NCBI GenBank assembly: GCA_025989215.1 | Contig: JAPDNP010000002.1 | Location: 434,001 to 498,000 of the forward strand | Source: Neisseriaceae bacterium JH1-16 | GTDB lineage: Bacteria; Pseudomonadota; Gammaproteobacteria; Burkholderiales; Chromobacteriaceae | Length of the DNA stretch: 64,000 nt | Direction: 5' to 3' | In this document: positions 28,353 to 36,457 of the stretch, piece after piece | Layout: each line of letters starts with the position of its first letter | How positions within the stretch are numbered: position 1 is the stretch's first letter | Translations under genes and position numbers: made by a program | The notes under the pieces: model-generated | What the model saw: the letters and a program-made list of their open reading frames with translations, nothing else | Databases searched by the model: none | What the model was told of the DNA's origin: nothing

Positions 28353-28706
28353 ATGGGTAAGCTGTCGACTCACGTGTTAGACACCATGCACGGGAAACCC
28401 GCTGCAGAAGTGCTCTGTGAACTCTATAAGGTGGAAGACGGCCAGCGCAGCAAGCTGACCGAAACCCATACCAACCTGGATGGCCGCTGCGACAAGCCGC
28501 TGCTGGAAGGCGACAGCCTGAAAGTCGGCGTGTACGAGCTGGTGTTCCACATGGGTGAATACTTCGCCCGTAAAGGCGTGTCAGTTCCCGAGCCGCGCTT
28601 CGTCGATCAGGTGGTGCTGCGCTTTGGCGTCGCCAACGCCAGCGAGAGCTACCATGTACCGCTGGTAGTGACGCCGTGGACCTACTCCACCTACCGTGGT
28701 AGCTAA
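28353..28706 (+). CDS. hiuH: 5-hydroxyisourate hydrolase (transthyretin-like)
   Basis: Hydrolyses 5-hydroxyisourate, the product of urate oxidation, to OHCU. 117 residues from ATG 28353 (GAGGAGAT site). Family motifs are LSTHVLDTMHGKPA at the N-terminus and the C-terminal tetrapeptide YRGS; no signal peptide. First gene of the plus-strand hiuH-puuD group, divergent from the regulator. A decayed copy of the same gene follows at once. Confidence 0.96.
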   Translation: MGKLSTHVLDTMHGKPAAEVLCELYKVEDGQRSKLTETHTNLDGRCDKPLLEGDSLKVGVYELVFHMGEYFARKGVSVPEPRFVDQVVLRFGVANASESYHVPLVVTPWTYSTYRGS

Positions 28707-28737
28707 GTCTCCAAGAATTACCGGGATTCAATAGCAA

Positions 28738-29013
28738 GATGGAAGACGGCCAGCACAGTCAGCGAACCGAAATCCAAACAACCTGACGACCAGTGCGACA
28801 GGTCGGTGCTCAAGAGCAATCGCCAGAGAGCCGACGTGTACGGACTGGTTTCCATGTGGGTAGCTGCTTCGTCTGCATGGGGAGTGCCGGTTTTCGAACC
28901 GCGCTTCGTCGACCAGGTGGTGCTGAGCCTAGGCTATCGCCAACGCCAGCGAGAACTACCATGTGCCGCTGGTAGTGACACCGTGGACTTATTCCACATA
29001 CCGCGGCAACTGA
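28738..29013 (+). pseudogene. Decayed tandem copy of hiuH
   Basis: Base-level similarity to the intact hiuH starts at GGAAGACGGCCAGC and continues in blocks to the end, for example GAACCGCGCTTCGTCGACCAGG and the terminal codons for VTPWTYSTYRGN. The first 25 or so codons are missing, an in-frame TGA follows the start of similarity and several small insertions and deletions shift the frame. The intact C-terminal codons differ from hiuH mostly at third positions, so the duplication is not recent. It occupies the hiuH-puuD gap and ends 27 bases before puuD. Confidence 0.9.
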
Positions 29014-29040
29014 CTCTTAGGAACTATCGAGACTCATACC

Positions 29041-30330
29041 ATGGAAAACTACCTGCTTGAGTTTGCCAACCTGCTGCTACGCTGGTTGCACGTGATCGCC
29101 GCCATCTCCTGGATCGGTGAATCGGTTTACTTCGTGATGCTGGACAACAGCCTGCATGCACCGAAGGACGAAGCTGGCAAGAAACTCGGCGTGTTCGGCG
29201 AGATGTTCTCCGTACACGGCGGCGGCTTCTATCACAACCAGAAATTCCTGACCAACCCGCCGTTCGAACTGAACGACGACCTGCACTGGTCCTACTGGAA
29301 GTCGTACACCACCTGGCTGTCCGGCTTCGCGCTGTTCTCGCTGCTGTACCTCGCCAACGCCAGCATCTACCTGGTGAACCCGTCCAGCAGCTGGGAATGG
29401 GCCGCCAAGATGTCGGGCCCGGAAGCCGGCGCGATCGCCGTGGCCTTCCTGCTGGGTGGCTGGCTGGTCTACGACCAACTGTGCCGTCGCATCAGCCCGA
29501 ACATGGAACGTGACGGCGTGCTGAGTATCGCCGTGGCCGTCATGGTCGTGATCGTTGCCTTCCTGACCTGCCACATCTTCCAGGGTCGCGCTGCCTTCCT
29601 GCTGACCGGTGCCGTAATGGCAACCAGCATGTCGGCCAACGTGTTCTTCTGGATCATCCCGGGTCAACGTCGCATGGTCGAAGACATCAAGGCCGGCCGC
29701 ACCCCGAATCCGTTGGACGGCAAGCGCGGCAAGCAGCGTTCGGTGCACAACACCTACTTCACGCTGCCGGTCGTGTTCCTGATGATCAGCAACCACTACT
29801 CGTTCACCTACAGCGACAGCAACGCCTGGATCATCATGTCGCTGCTGATCGTGTCGGGCGCTCTGATCCGTCAGTACTTCGTGCTGCGTCACCAGGGCAA
29901 GAACCTGATCGCCCTGCCGGCACTGGGTACCGCGATCCTGGCCGTGGTGGCCTTCATCGCCGCACCGAAGCCGGCCGAGCCGACTCCGGTTGCCAAGGCT
30001 GACAGCGCAGTAGTGGCTTCCGCCGCACCGGCTGGTGGTGCTTCGGCTCCGGCAGCTGCCGCAGCGGCCGCTGGCGACAGCAAGGACGTCACCTTCAACA
30101 AGGTCGACGGCATCCTGACGACCCGTTGTACCGCTTGTCACGCCGCCAAGCCGACCCAACCGGGCTTTGCCGCCGCTCCGGCCGGCATCCACCTGGACAA
30201 CCCGGTCGAAGTGAAGGCGAACGCAGCTCGCATCAAACAAGCCGTGGCATCGAAATACATGCCGCTGGCCAACATGACCAAGATGACCGACGACGAACGC
30301 GCTGTCATCGCGCAATGGAGTGGTAATTAA
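29041..30330 (+). CDS. puuD: Membrane urate hydroxylase with C-terminal cytochrome c domain
   Basis: 429 residues. The N-terminal two-thirds is an integral membrane domain with about eight segments, containing LLRWLHVIAAISWIGES, WLVYDQLCR and the FWIIPGQR segment, as in PuuD (formerly DUF989). A low-complexity Ala/Pro linker leads to a C-terminal cytochrome c domain with the heme motif Cys363-x-x-Cys366-His367 and an Met-containing MPLANMTKMT ligand region. PuuD oxidises urate to 5-hydroxyisourate and passes electrons to cytochrome c rather than making hydrogen peroxide. Electrons could therefore reach a terminal oxidase such as the cbb3 enzyme at 47.6 kb. Confidence 0.95.
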   Translation: MENYLLEFANLLLRWLHVIAAISWIGESVYFVMLDNSLHAPKDEAGKKLGVFGEMFSVHGGGFYHNQKFLTNPPFELNDDLHWSYWKSYTTWLSGFALFSLLYLANASIYLVNPSSSWEWAAKMSGPEAGAIAVAFLLGGWLVYDQLCRRISPNMERDGVLSIAVAVMVVIVAFLTCHIFQGRAAFLLTGAVMATSMSANVFFWIIPGQRRMVEDIKAGRTPNPLDGKRGKQRSVHNTYFTLPVVFLMISNHYSFTYSDSNAWIIMSLLIVSGALIRQYFVLRHQGKNLIALPALGTAILAVVAFIAAPKPAEPTPVAKADSAVVASAAPAGGASAPAAAAAAAGDSKDVTFNKVDGILTTRCTACHAAKPTQPGFAAAPAGIHLDNPVEVKANAARIKQAVASKYMPLANMTKMTDDERAVIAQWSGN

Positions 30331-30355
30331 GTCGGTCTAACGTAGCGCCTTGGTA

Positions 30356-30381
30356 CGGCCAACCGGACATCCGGTTGGCCG
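30356..30381. repeat. Perfect inverted repeat between puuD and pyk
   Basis: CGGCCAACCGGA at 30356-30367 and its exact complement at 30370-30381, separated by two bases. The arms contain the GGCCAACC core of the dispersed word but not the full 10-mer. No T-run follows on either strand, so termination would be weak; it could stabilise the end of the puuD message. Confidence 0.7.
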
Positions 30382-30408
30382 CCCGATAAAACAACGAGGA
30401 GATCCAAC

Positions 30409-31839
30409 ATGTTCCGAGGCACCAAGATCGTCGCAACGCTCGGCCCCGCCAGCAATGACCTGTCCACACTTGAACGTATGATCTCGGCCGGCGTCAACGT
30501 CGTCCGACTGAACTTCTCGCACGGTACGGCCGATGACCACATCGCCCGCGCCTCCCTCGCCCGCCAGGCCGCCGAAAACGTCGGTCGCACCGTCGGCATC
30601 CTCGCCGACCTGCAGGGTCCGAAAATCCGCGTCGGCAAGTTTGCCGATGGCGCCATCCAGATCGCCAAGGGCGACCGTTTCATTCTCGATGCGCAATGTG
30701 AACTGGGCAACCAGGAGCGCGTCGGGCTCGACTACAAGAACCTGCCCCGCGATGTGACCACCGGCGCCGTGCTACTGCTCGACGACGGCCGCATCGTGCT
30801 CGACGTAGAACGCGTCGACGGCGATGAAATCCACACCGTGGTTCGCGTCGGCGGCAAGCTATCGAACAACAAGGGCATCAACCAGCAAGGCGGCGGTCTG
30901 TCCGCCCCGGCGCTGACCGCCAAAGACAAGCAAGACCTGAAGACCGCCGTTGCACTGGCTGCCGACTACATCGCCGTGTCGTTCCCGAAATCGGGTGAGG
31001 ACATGCGCGAAGCGCGCAACCTGGTCAAGGAAGCCAACGGCCACGCGCTGTTGGTCGCCAAGATCGAGCGCACCGAAGCCATCACCAACCTGACCGAGAT
31101 CCTCGAAGCATCGGACGGCATCATGGTGGCGCGCGGCGACCTGGCGGTTGAAGTAGGCGATGCCGCGGTACCGGCTCTGCAGAAGCGCATGATCCGCGAA
31201 GCACGCCTGCACAATAAGTTTGCGATCACCGCGACCCAGATGATGGAGTCGATGATCACCGCACCGATTCCGACCCGCGCCGAAGTATCCGACGTGGCCA
31301 ACGCCGTACTAGACGGCACCGACGCGGTGATGCTGTCGGCCGAAAGCGCCGCCGGTCAATTCCCGGTCGAGACCGTCGAAGCGATGGCACGTGTCTGCGC
31401 CGAAGCGGAAAAATCCTACGTCAACAGCCTGGATCAGGAACTGCTCAACCGCGAGCAGAGCCAGATCGACCAGTCGATCGCGATGGCCGCGCTGTTCACC
31501 GCGCAGCACATCGGCGTGAAGGCGATCGCCGCCCTCACCCACTCCGGCTCGACCACCCAGTGGATGAGCCGGGTCGACAGCGGCGTGCCGATCTACGCGG
31601 TCACCCCGGAAGAATCGACCCGCCGCAAGGTGAGCATCTTCCGCGACGTGTTCCCGCTGAAGACCGAAGCGATCGCCACCAGCCGCGAAGCGGCGCTGGC
31701 CCAAGCCGAACGCGCGCTGCTAGAACACGGCGCCGTACAACGCGGCGACCTGCTGTTGATGACTATCGGTGAACCGCTGGGCAAACCCGGCGGCACCAAC
31801 ACCATGCTGATCGTGCGGGTGGGGGAATACTCCCGCTGA
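30409..31839 (+). CDS. pyk: Pyruvate kinase
   Basis: Converts phosphoenolpyruvate and ADP to pyruvate and ATP. 476 residues, starting with KIVATLGPAS and carrying the active-site segments RLNFSHGT, the MVARGDLAVEVG signature and the C-terminal allosteric domain (TPEESTRRKVS). RBS AGGAG. In other proteobacteria a pyruvate kinase gene commonly accompanies gcl-hyi-glxR-ttuD, where it completes the path from glyoxylate through 2-phosphoglycerate to pyruvate; here it sits next to puuD instead. Confidence 0.97.
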   Translation: MFRGTKIVATLGPASNDLSTLERMISAGVNVVRLNFSHGTADDHIARASLARQAAENVGRTVGILADLQGPKIRVGKFADGAIQIAKGDRFILDAQCELGNQERVGLDYKNLPRDVTTGAVLLLDDGRIVLDVERVDGDEIHTVVRVGGKLSNNKGINQQGGGLSAPALTAKDKQDLKTAVALAADYIAVSFPKSGEDMREARNLVKEANGHALLVAKIERTEAITNLTEILEASDGIMVARGDLAVEVGDAAVPALQKRMIREARLHNKFAITATQMMESMITAPIPTRAEVSDVANAVLDGTDAVMLSAESAAGQFPVETVEAMARVCAEAEKSYVNSLDQELLNREQSQIDQSIAMAALFTAQHIGVKAIAALTHSGSTTQWMSRVDSGVPIYAVTPEESTRRKVSIFRDVFPLKTEAIATSREAALAQAERALLEHGAVQRGDLLLMTIGEPLGKPGGTNTMLIVRVGEYSR

Positions 31840-31867
31840 TCACAACGATGATGGGTCCTCTCTTGAT

Positions 31868-31894
31868 AACCGGCGCGTGCGCCGGTTTTTTTTT
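31868..31894 (+). terminator. Intrinsic terminator of pyk
   Basis: AACCGGCGC and GCGCCGGTT around a GT loop followed by T residues. The T-run runs directly into a copy of the dispersed 10-mer (31893-31902). Confidence 0.92.
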
Positions 31895-31932
31895 CGGCCA
31901 ACGCCTGACCGTTTCTGCTCCCAAGCCCAATA

Positions 31933-31961
31933 GACAAGGCCCCCTGAAAGGGGGCCTTGTC
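31933..31961 (-). terminator. Hairpin between the convergent pyk and ggt genes
   Basis: GACAAGGCCCCC and GGGGGCCTTGTC form a 12-base-pair stem with a five-base loop, 25 bases beyond the ggt stop. The tail is short in T, so it is less typical than the pyk terminator. Confidence 0.7.
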
Positions 31962-31985
31962 TTACGGATGCCGTCGCAGCGTGGT

Positions 31986-33749
31986 TCAGAAGCCCGCTGT
32001 GGCACCGTCGGGGTTGCGCGGGTCGGAATAGCCGTACAGGCCGTCGTCGCGCACCTGGATGGTCTGGGTGCGTCCCATCGTCGGCTTTTCCGCGACCTTG
32101 TAGCCCTGCTCGCGCAGAATCTTCAGGGTATCCGGGCTCAGGCCCTTCTCGACGCGCAGCTCGTCCGGCAGCCACTGGTGATGCACGCGTGGCGTCGAAG
32201 CCGCTTCGGCCGGGTTCAGGCCGAAGTCGATCGCATCGACGATGGTCTGCAACGTGGTGGTGATGATGCGCGCCCCGCCCGGGCTGCCGGTGACCAGCCA
32301 CGGCTTGCCGCTCTTCAGCACCAGCGTCGGCGACATCGACGACAGCGGACGTTTGCCCGGCTGGATCGCATTGGCTTCGCCACCGATCAGCCCGTAGGCA
32401 TTGGGCACGCCCGGCTTGGACGAGAAGTCGTCCATCTCGTCGTTGAGCAGAATGCCGGTGCCCTGGGCGACGATGCCGCTGCCGAAGTTGAGGTTCAGTG
32501 TATAAGTGACGGCCACCGCATTGCCCTGGCGATCGACGATCGAGTAGTGGGTGGTCTGGTCGCTTTCATACGGCTGTGGCTTGCCCGGCTTGATCGCGGC
32601 GGCCGGCAGCACCTTCACCGGATCGATCCTCTTGGCCAGCTCGTCGGCGTAGCGCTTGGAAGTCAGCCCCTTCACCGGCACTTTCACGAAACCCGGGTCG
32701 CCCAGGTACTCGGCGCGGTCGGCATAGGCGAGCTTCATCGACTCGGCCAGATAATGGATGCTCTGCGCGCTGTTCAGGCCGTACTGCGACAAGGGGTAGC
32801 GCTCCAGCAGATTGAGAATCTGGATGATGTGCACCCCGCCCGAGCTCGGCGGTGGCATCGACACCACCTTGTAGCCGCGATACTCGCCGCTGACCGGCTG
32901 ACGCTCGGCCACCTTGTAGCTCTTCAGGTCGTCCTTGCCGACCAGCCCGCCATGCTTCGCCATCTCGGCGACGATCTTGTCGCCGATCTCGCCCTGATAG
33001 AACACCTTGGCGCCATGCTTTGCGATCAGTTGCATCGATCGCGCCAGGTCTCTCTGCACCAGGCGCTCGCCCGCGCGCAATGGCCGGCCATCCTTGAAGA
33101 ACACCGCGCGGGTGCTCGGCCACTTGCCAAGGTTGTCCTTCTCCACGTCCATCATCTGGCCCAGCGTCGGGCTGACGACGACCCCCTGTTCGGCCAGCCG
33201 GATCGCCGGTGCGATCACGTCGGCCAGCTTCATCGTGCCCCAGCGCTGCAGCGCATGCTCCATGCCGGCCACGGTGCCGGGCACCCCCACTGCCAGGTGG
33301 GTATAGAGCGAGCGCCCGTCGACCACATTGCCCTTGTCGTCCAGGTACATATCACGCGACGCCTTGGCCGGCGCCACCTCGCGAAAATCCAGCGCGATAT
33401 CCTGACCGCTCTTGGCGTCGTGCAACATCATGAAGCCGCCGCCCCCGAGGTTGCCGGCGTTCGGCAGTACCACCGCCAGCGCGAAGCCGACTGCCACGGC
33501 GGCATCCACCGCATTACCGCCGCGGCGCAGCACATCGACGCCGATCTGGGTCGCCAGCGCCTGCTCAGTGGCAACTATGCCGTTCTTGGCATAGACCGGG
33601 TGGAAGATATCGTTGTCGTAATCGTATTTGACCAGCGGCGCGGTGGCCGGTGCATCGGCATAGACAAACTGCGGCGTCAGCGCCAGGGCAAGACTCAGTG
33701 ACAAGGCGCTGAACAGTGAGCTGCGGCGGCGGAAGATCGTCGGTGGCAT
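31986..33749 (-). CDS. ggt: Gamma-glutamyltransferase
   Basis: Periplasmic enzyme that cleaves or transfers the gamma-glutamyl group of glutathione and related compounds. 587 residues with a signal peptide ending near FVYADA. The proenzyme cleavage site is in DQTTHYSIVD with the nucleophilic Thr399, and the substrate-binding GGGGFMMLH, PLSSMSPT and GSPGGARI segments are intact. It lies between pyk and the glycerate kinase gene, and its promoter shares sequence with the hiuH promoter, which suggests joint control with purine breakdown, perhaps as part of nitrogen scavenging. RBS AGGAGAA. Confidence 0.95.
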   Translation of the reverse strand: MPPTIFRRRSSLFSALSLSLALALTPQFVYADAPATAPLVKYDYDNDIFHPVYAKNGIVATEQALATQIGVDVLRRGGNAVDAAVAVGFALAVVLPNAGNLGGGGFMMLHDAKSGQDIALDFREVAPAKASRDMYLDDKGNVVDGRSLYTHLAVGVPGTVAGMEHALQRWGTMKLADVIAPAIRLAEQGVVVSPTLGQMMDVEKDNLGKWPSTRAVFFKDGRPLRAGERLVQRDLARSMQLIAKHGAKVFYQGEIGDKIVAEMAKHGGLVGKDDLKSYKVAERQPVSGEYRGYKVVSMPPPSSGGVHIIQILNLLERYPLSQYGLNSAQSIHYLAESMKLAYADRAEYLGDPGFVKVPVKGLTSKRYADELAKRIDPVKVLPAAAIKPGKPQPYESDQTTHYSIVDRQGNAVAVTYTLNLNFGSGIVAQGTGILLNDEMDDFSSKPGVPNAYGLIGGEANAIQPGKRPLSSMSPTLVLKSGKPWLVTGSPGGARIITTTLQTIVDAIDFGLNPAEAASTPRVHHQWLPDELRVEKGLSPDTLKILREQGYKVAEKPTMGRTQTIQVRDDGLYGYSDPRNPDGATAGF

Positions 33750-33829
33750 GGTTTCTCCTTTGTTGATGACAGGCGCGATCCGCGCCCAGCACCACCGGCC
33801 GTCTGGCGCGGCCTGGATGGTGAACCTGC

Positions 33830-33869
33830 ATACTGTCCGACGATATATTCCAAAGTCAATATTGTTAAC
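33830..33869 (-). promoter_or_regulatory. Probable ggt promoter sharing sequence with the hiuH promoter
   Basis: On the minus strand GTTAACAAT, then TTGACT (33859-33854), an 18-base spacer ending in TCGTCGGA, and CAGTAT (33835-33830). The hiuH promoter has the same layout: TTGACA, 18-base spacer ending in TCGTCGGA, CAATAT, with GTTAACAAT nearby. The block TCGTCGGACARTAT agrees at 13 of 14 bases between the two. Confidence 0.65.
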
Positions 33870-34007
33870 TTTTTATAACTGCATGGCGTAGCCGATCGAA
33901 CAGCTCGAAACGCGCATCACACCAGTGATACTGCCCCCATTGCACAAGCGGCTTGCCACGTGCGCATGCTTGGTGCGAACCGGGCCAAGCTTCCATGAGT
34001 GACAGAC

Positions 34008-34034
34008 GAAAAAAGCCCCGGCTCACGGCCGGGG
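34008..34034 (-). terminator. Terminator of the gcl-hyi-glxR-glycerate kinase operon
   Basis: CCCCGG/CCGGGG stem with a CTCACGG loop, followed on the minus strand by TTTTTT. Confidence 0.88.
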
Positions 34035-34093
34035 TCAACAGGGGGGTAAAACAGGCATGCCCGAGGGAGATCGGGACATGCCGAGGGCAAAAC

Positions 34094-35404
34094 TTATTGC
34101 GGCAGCACCAGAATCGCGCGGAAGTCGTTGACATTGGTGCGAGTCGGGCCGGTAACGATCAGGTCATCGATGCTCTCGAAGAAGCTGTAGGCGTCGTTGT
34201 TGGCGAGCTTCTGCTTGGCGCTGACACCGGCCTTCGCGGCGCGGGCTATCGAGCATGGGGTCAGCAGGCAGCCGGCATTGTCTTCGGAACCGTCGATGCC
34301 GTCGGTGTCGCAGGCCACCGCGTAGACGCCCTTTTCACCGTTCAACGCTACCGCCAGGGCCAGCAGGAACTCGGCATTGCGACCGCCACGGCCGTTGCCG
34401 CGCACCGTCACGGTGGTCTCGCCGCCGGACAGGATCAGCGCCGGCTTCTGCACCGGCTCGTCGAAGCCGACCACTTGGCGGACGATGCCAGCATGCACCA
34501 GCGCCACGTCGCGCGCCTCGCCCTCGATGGTGTCGCCGAGCACGATGGTGTTCAGGCCGATAGCACGGGCGAATTTGGCGGCAGCCTGGAGGCTGGCCTG
34601 TGGGGTGGTGATGATGTGAGTCTCGCAGCGCGCCAGACGCGGGTCACCCGGCTTCGGGGTTTCCTGCGCAGCAGTCGCGTTGTCGAGGTAGGCCTGCACC
34701 GACGCCGGCAGCTCGATGCCATACTTGGCGATCACCGCACGCGCGTCGTCGAAGGTAGTGGGGTCCGCCACGGTAGGACCGGAAGCAATCACCGACGGGT
34801 CGTCCCCCGGCACGTCGGAAATTGCCAGGGTCACAACCTTGGCGGGGTAACATGCGGCGGCCAGGCGACCGCCCTTGATAGCAGACAGGTGCTTGCGCAC
34901 GCAGTTCATTTCGTCGATCGCCGCGCCGGACTTGAGCAACGCCTTGTTCACCGCGCGCTTGTCGTCGAGCGGAATTTCCGGCACCGGCAGCGACAGCAGC
35001 GCCGAGCCGCCACCGGAAATCAGGCAGATCACCAGATCGTCTTCGGTCAGCCCCTGCACCGAGGCGAGCACCTGTTCGGCGGCTTCGCGGCCGGCCGCAT
35101 CCGGCACCGGATGCGACGCTTCGACCACGCGGATGGCGCGGGTCGGCTCGGTGTGTGCGTAACGGGTGATCACCATACCGGACAGCTCGCCCGGCCAGGC
35201 CGCCTCAAGCGCGGCGGCCATCGAGGCGGCGCCCTTGCCGGCACCGATCACTACGGTGCGGCCCTTCGGCGCTTGCGGCAGGTATTGTTTCAGGCTGTCG
35301 TACGGCAGGGCGGTATCGACCGCGACATCGAACAGCTGGCGCAGCAAGGTACGCGGCGCGGCGGGATCGCGTTGCAGGGCATCGAGGGTGATCGGCTGGC
35401 TCAT
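34094..35404 (-). CDS. ttuD: Glycerate 2-kinase of the MOFRL family
   Basis: Phosphorylates glycerate to 2-phosphoglycerate. 436 residues. The N-terminal domain contains VVIGAGKGAASMA near residue 52 and the LISGGGSALL loop near residue 129; the C-terminal MOFRL domain contains LILSGGETTVTVRGNGRGGRN. Last gene of the gcl operon, 126 bases after glxR; the gap carries a copy of the dispersed 10-mer at 35501. The symbol follows usage in Pseudomonas-type clusters; it is unrelated to E. coli GlxK. Confidence 0.93.
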   Translation of the reverse strand: MSQPITLDALQRDPAAPRTLLRQLFDVAVDTALPYDSLKQYLPQAPKGRTVVIGAGKGAASMAAALEAAWPGELSGMVITRYAHTEPTRAIRVVEASHPVPDAAGREAAEQVLASVQGLTEDDLVICLISGGGSALLSLPVPEIPLDDKRAVNKALLKSGAAIDEMNCVRKHLSAIKGGRLAAACYPAKVVTLAISDVPGDDPSVIASGPTVADPTTFDDARAVIAKYGIELPASVQAYLDNATAAQETPKPGDPRLARCETHIITTPQASLQAAAKFARAIGLNTIVLGDTIEGEARDVALVHAGIVRQVVGFDEPVQKPALILSGGETTVTVRGNGRGGRNAEFLLALAVALNGEKGVYAVACDTDGIDGSEDNAGCLLTPCSIARAAKAGVSAKQKLANNDAYSFFESIDDLIVTGPTRTNVNDFRAILVLPQ

Positions 35405-35530
35405 GTTGTCTCCTTACTGTCTCTGGCCCGTCTGTCGCGGGAATATTCTTGCTGACCGAAACGGGCTGCGGGCAACCCGTTTGAATCAGCCGGCTGGCCT
35501 TTCGGCCAACCTGGGCTGAACGATCCGAGC

Positions 35531-36418
35531 TTACTGCTGAGCCGGGATCTCGAAGTTCGACATCTTCTCGAGCGCACGTACCAGCGCCGAGTGGTCCCAC
35601 GATGCGCCGCCGTTGGCTACGCAGGTGTTGAACAGCTGCTGAGCCAGAGCGGTAGCCGGCAGGGCCACGCCCATCTTCTGCGCGCTGGACAGGGCCAGGT
35701 TCAGGTCTTTCTGGTGCAGGGAGATGCGGAAGCCCGGATCGAAGGTGCGCTTGTACATACGCTCGCCGTGCACTTCCAGGATCTTCGACGAAGCGAAGCC
35801 ACCCAGCAGGGCCTGACGGACCTTGGCCGGATCGGCACCGGCGCGCGATGCGAACAGCAGGGCTTCGCCTACGGCTTCGATGGTCAGCGCCACGATCATC
35901 TGGTTAGCAACCTTGGCGGTCTGGCCGTCACCGTTACCACCTACGCGGGTGATGTTCTTGCCCATCAGTTGGAACAGCGGCAGTACCTTGTCGAAGGTAT
36001 CTTCCGAACCGCCAACCATGATCGACAGGGTGGCAGCCTTGGCACCAACTTCGCCGCCGGAAACCGGTGCATCCAGGTATTCGCAACCCAGGGCGTTCAC
36101 TTTCTTGGCGAACTCTTTGGTTTCGATCGGAGCGATCGACGACATGTCGACGACGATCTTGCCGGCCGACAGGCCTGCAGCCACACCGTTTTCCGAGAAC
36201 AGCACTTTTTCCACGTCCGGGGTATCCGGAACCATGGTGAAGATCACGTCAGCCTTCTGGGCCACTTCTTTACCCGAAGCACATGCGGTGATGCTGTATT
36301 CGTTCAGGAAAGCCGGCACGTCGCCGATGGTGTGCACGAACAGTTCGTGACCTGCTTTGCCCAAGTGGCCCGCCATCGGGGCGCCCATGATGCCAAGACC
36401 GATAAAGCCGATTTTCAT
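35531..36418 (-). CDS. glxR: Tartronate semialdehyde reductase
   Basis: Reduces tartronate semialdehyde to glycerate with NAD(P)H. 295 residues of the beta-hydroxyacid dehydrogenase family: N-terminal Rossmann motif GFIGLGIMGAPMAGHL, substrate motif DAPVSGGEVGA near residue 120, and the catalytic lysine in GQTAKVANQM near residue 170. Placed 39 bases after hyi and before the glycerate kinase gene. Confidence 0.96.
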   Translation of the reverse strand: MKIGFIGLGIMGAPMAGHLGKAGHELFVHTIGDVPAFLNEYSITACASGKEVAQKADVIFTMVPDTPDVEKVLFSENGVAAGLSAGKIVVDMSSIAPIETKEFAKKVNALGCEYLDAPVSGGEVGAKAATLSIMVGGSEDTFDKVLPLFQLMGKNITRVGGNGDGQTAKVANQMIVALTIEAVGEALLFASRAGADPAKVRQALLGGFASSKILEVHGERMYKRTFDPGFRISLHQKDLNLALSSAQKMGVALPATALAQQLFNTCVANGGASWDHSALVRALEKMSNFEIPAQQ

Positions 36419-36457
36419 TGTCTTGCTCCTAATAGGTTGATTGCAGCGAGGCGAACG

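Larger units (their letters stand above)
33750..34093. other. Intergenic region between ggt and the glycerate kinase gene
   Basis: 344 bases. Contains the ggt promoter region (33830-33869) and the terminator of the gcl operon (34008-34034). The interval 33870-34007 has no gene, promoter or repeat that I can support. Confidence 0.6.

Noticed and set aside
28806-29060. Short open frame between hiuH and puuD as a new gene
   Set aside because: It is out of frame within the decayed hiuH copy, and the similarity to hiuH continues in another frame.
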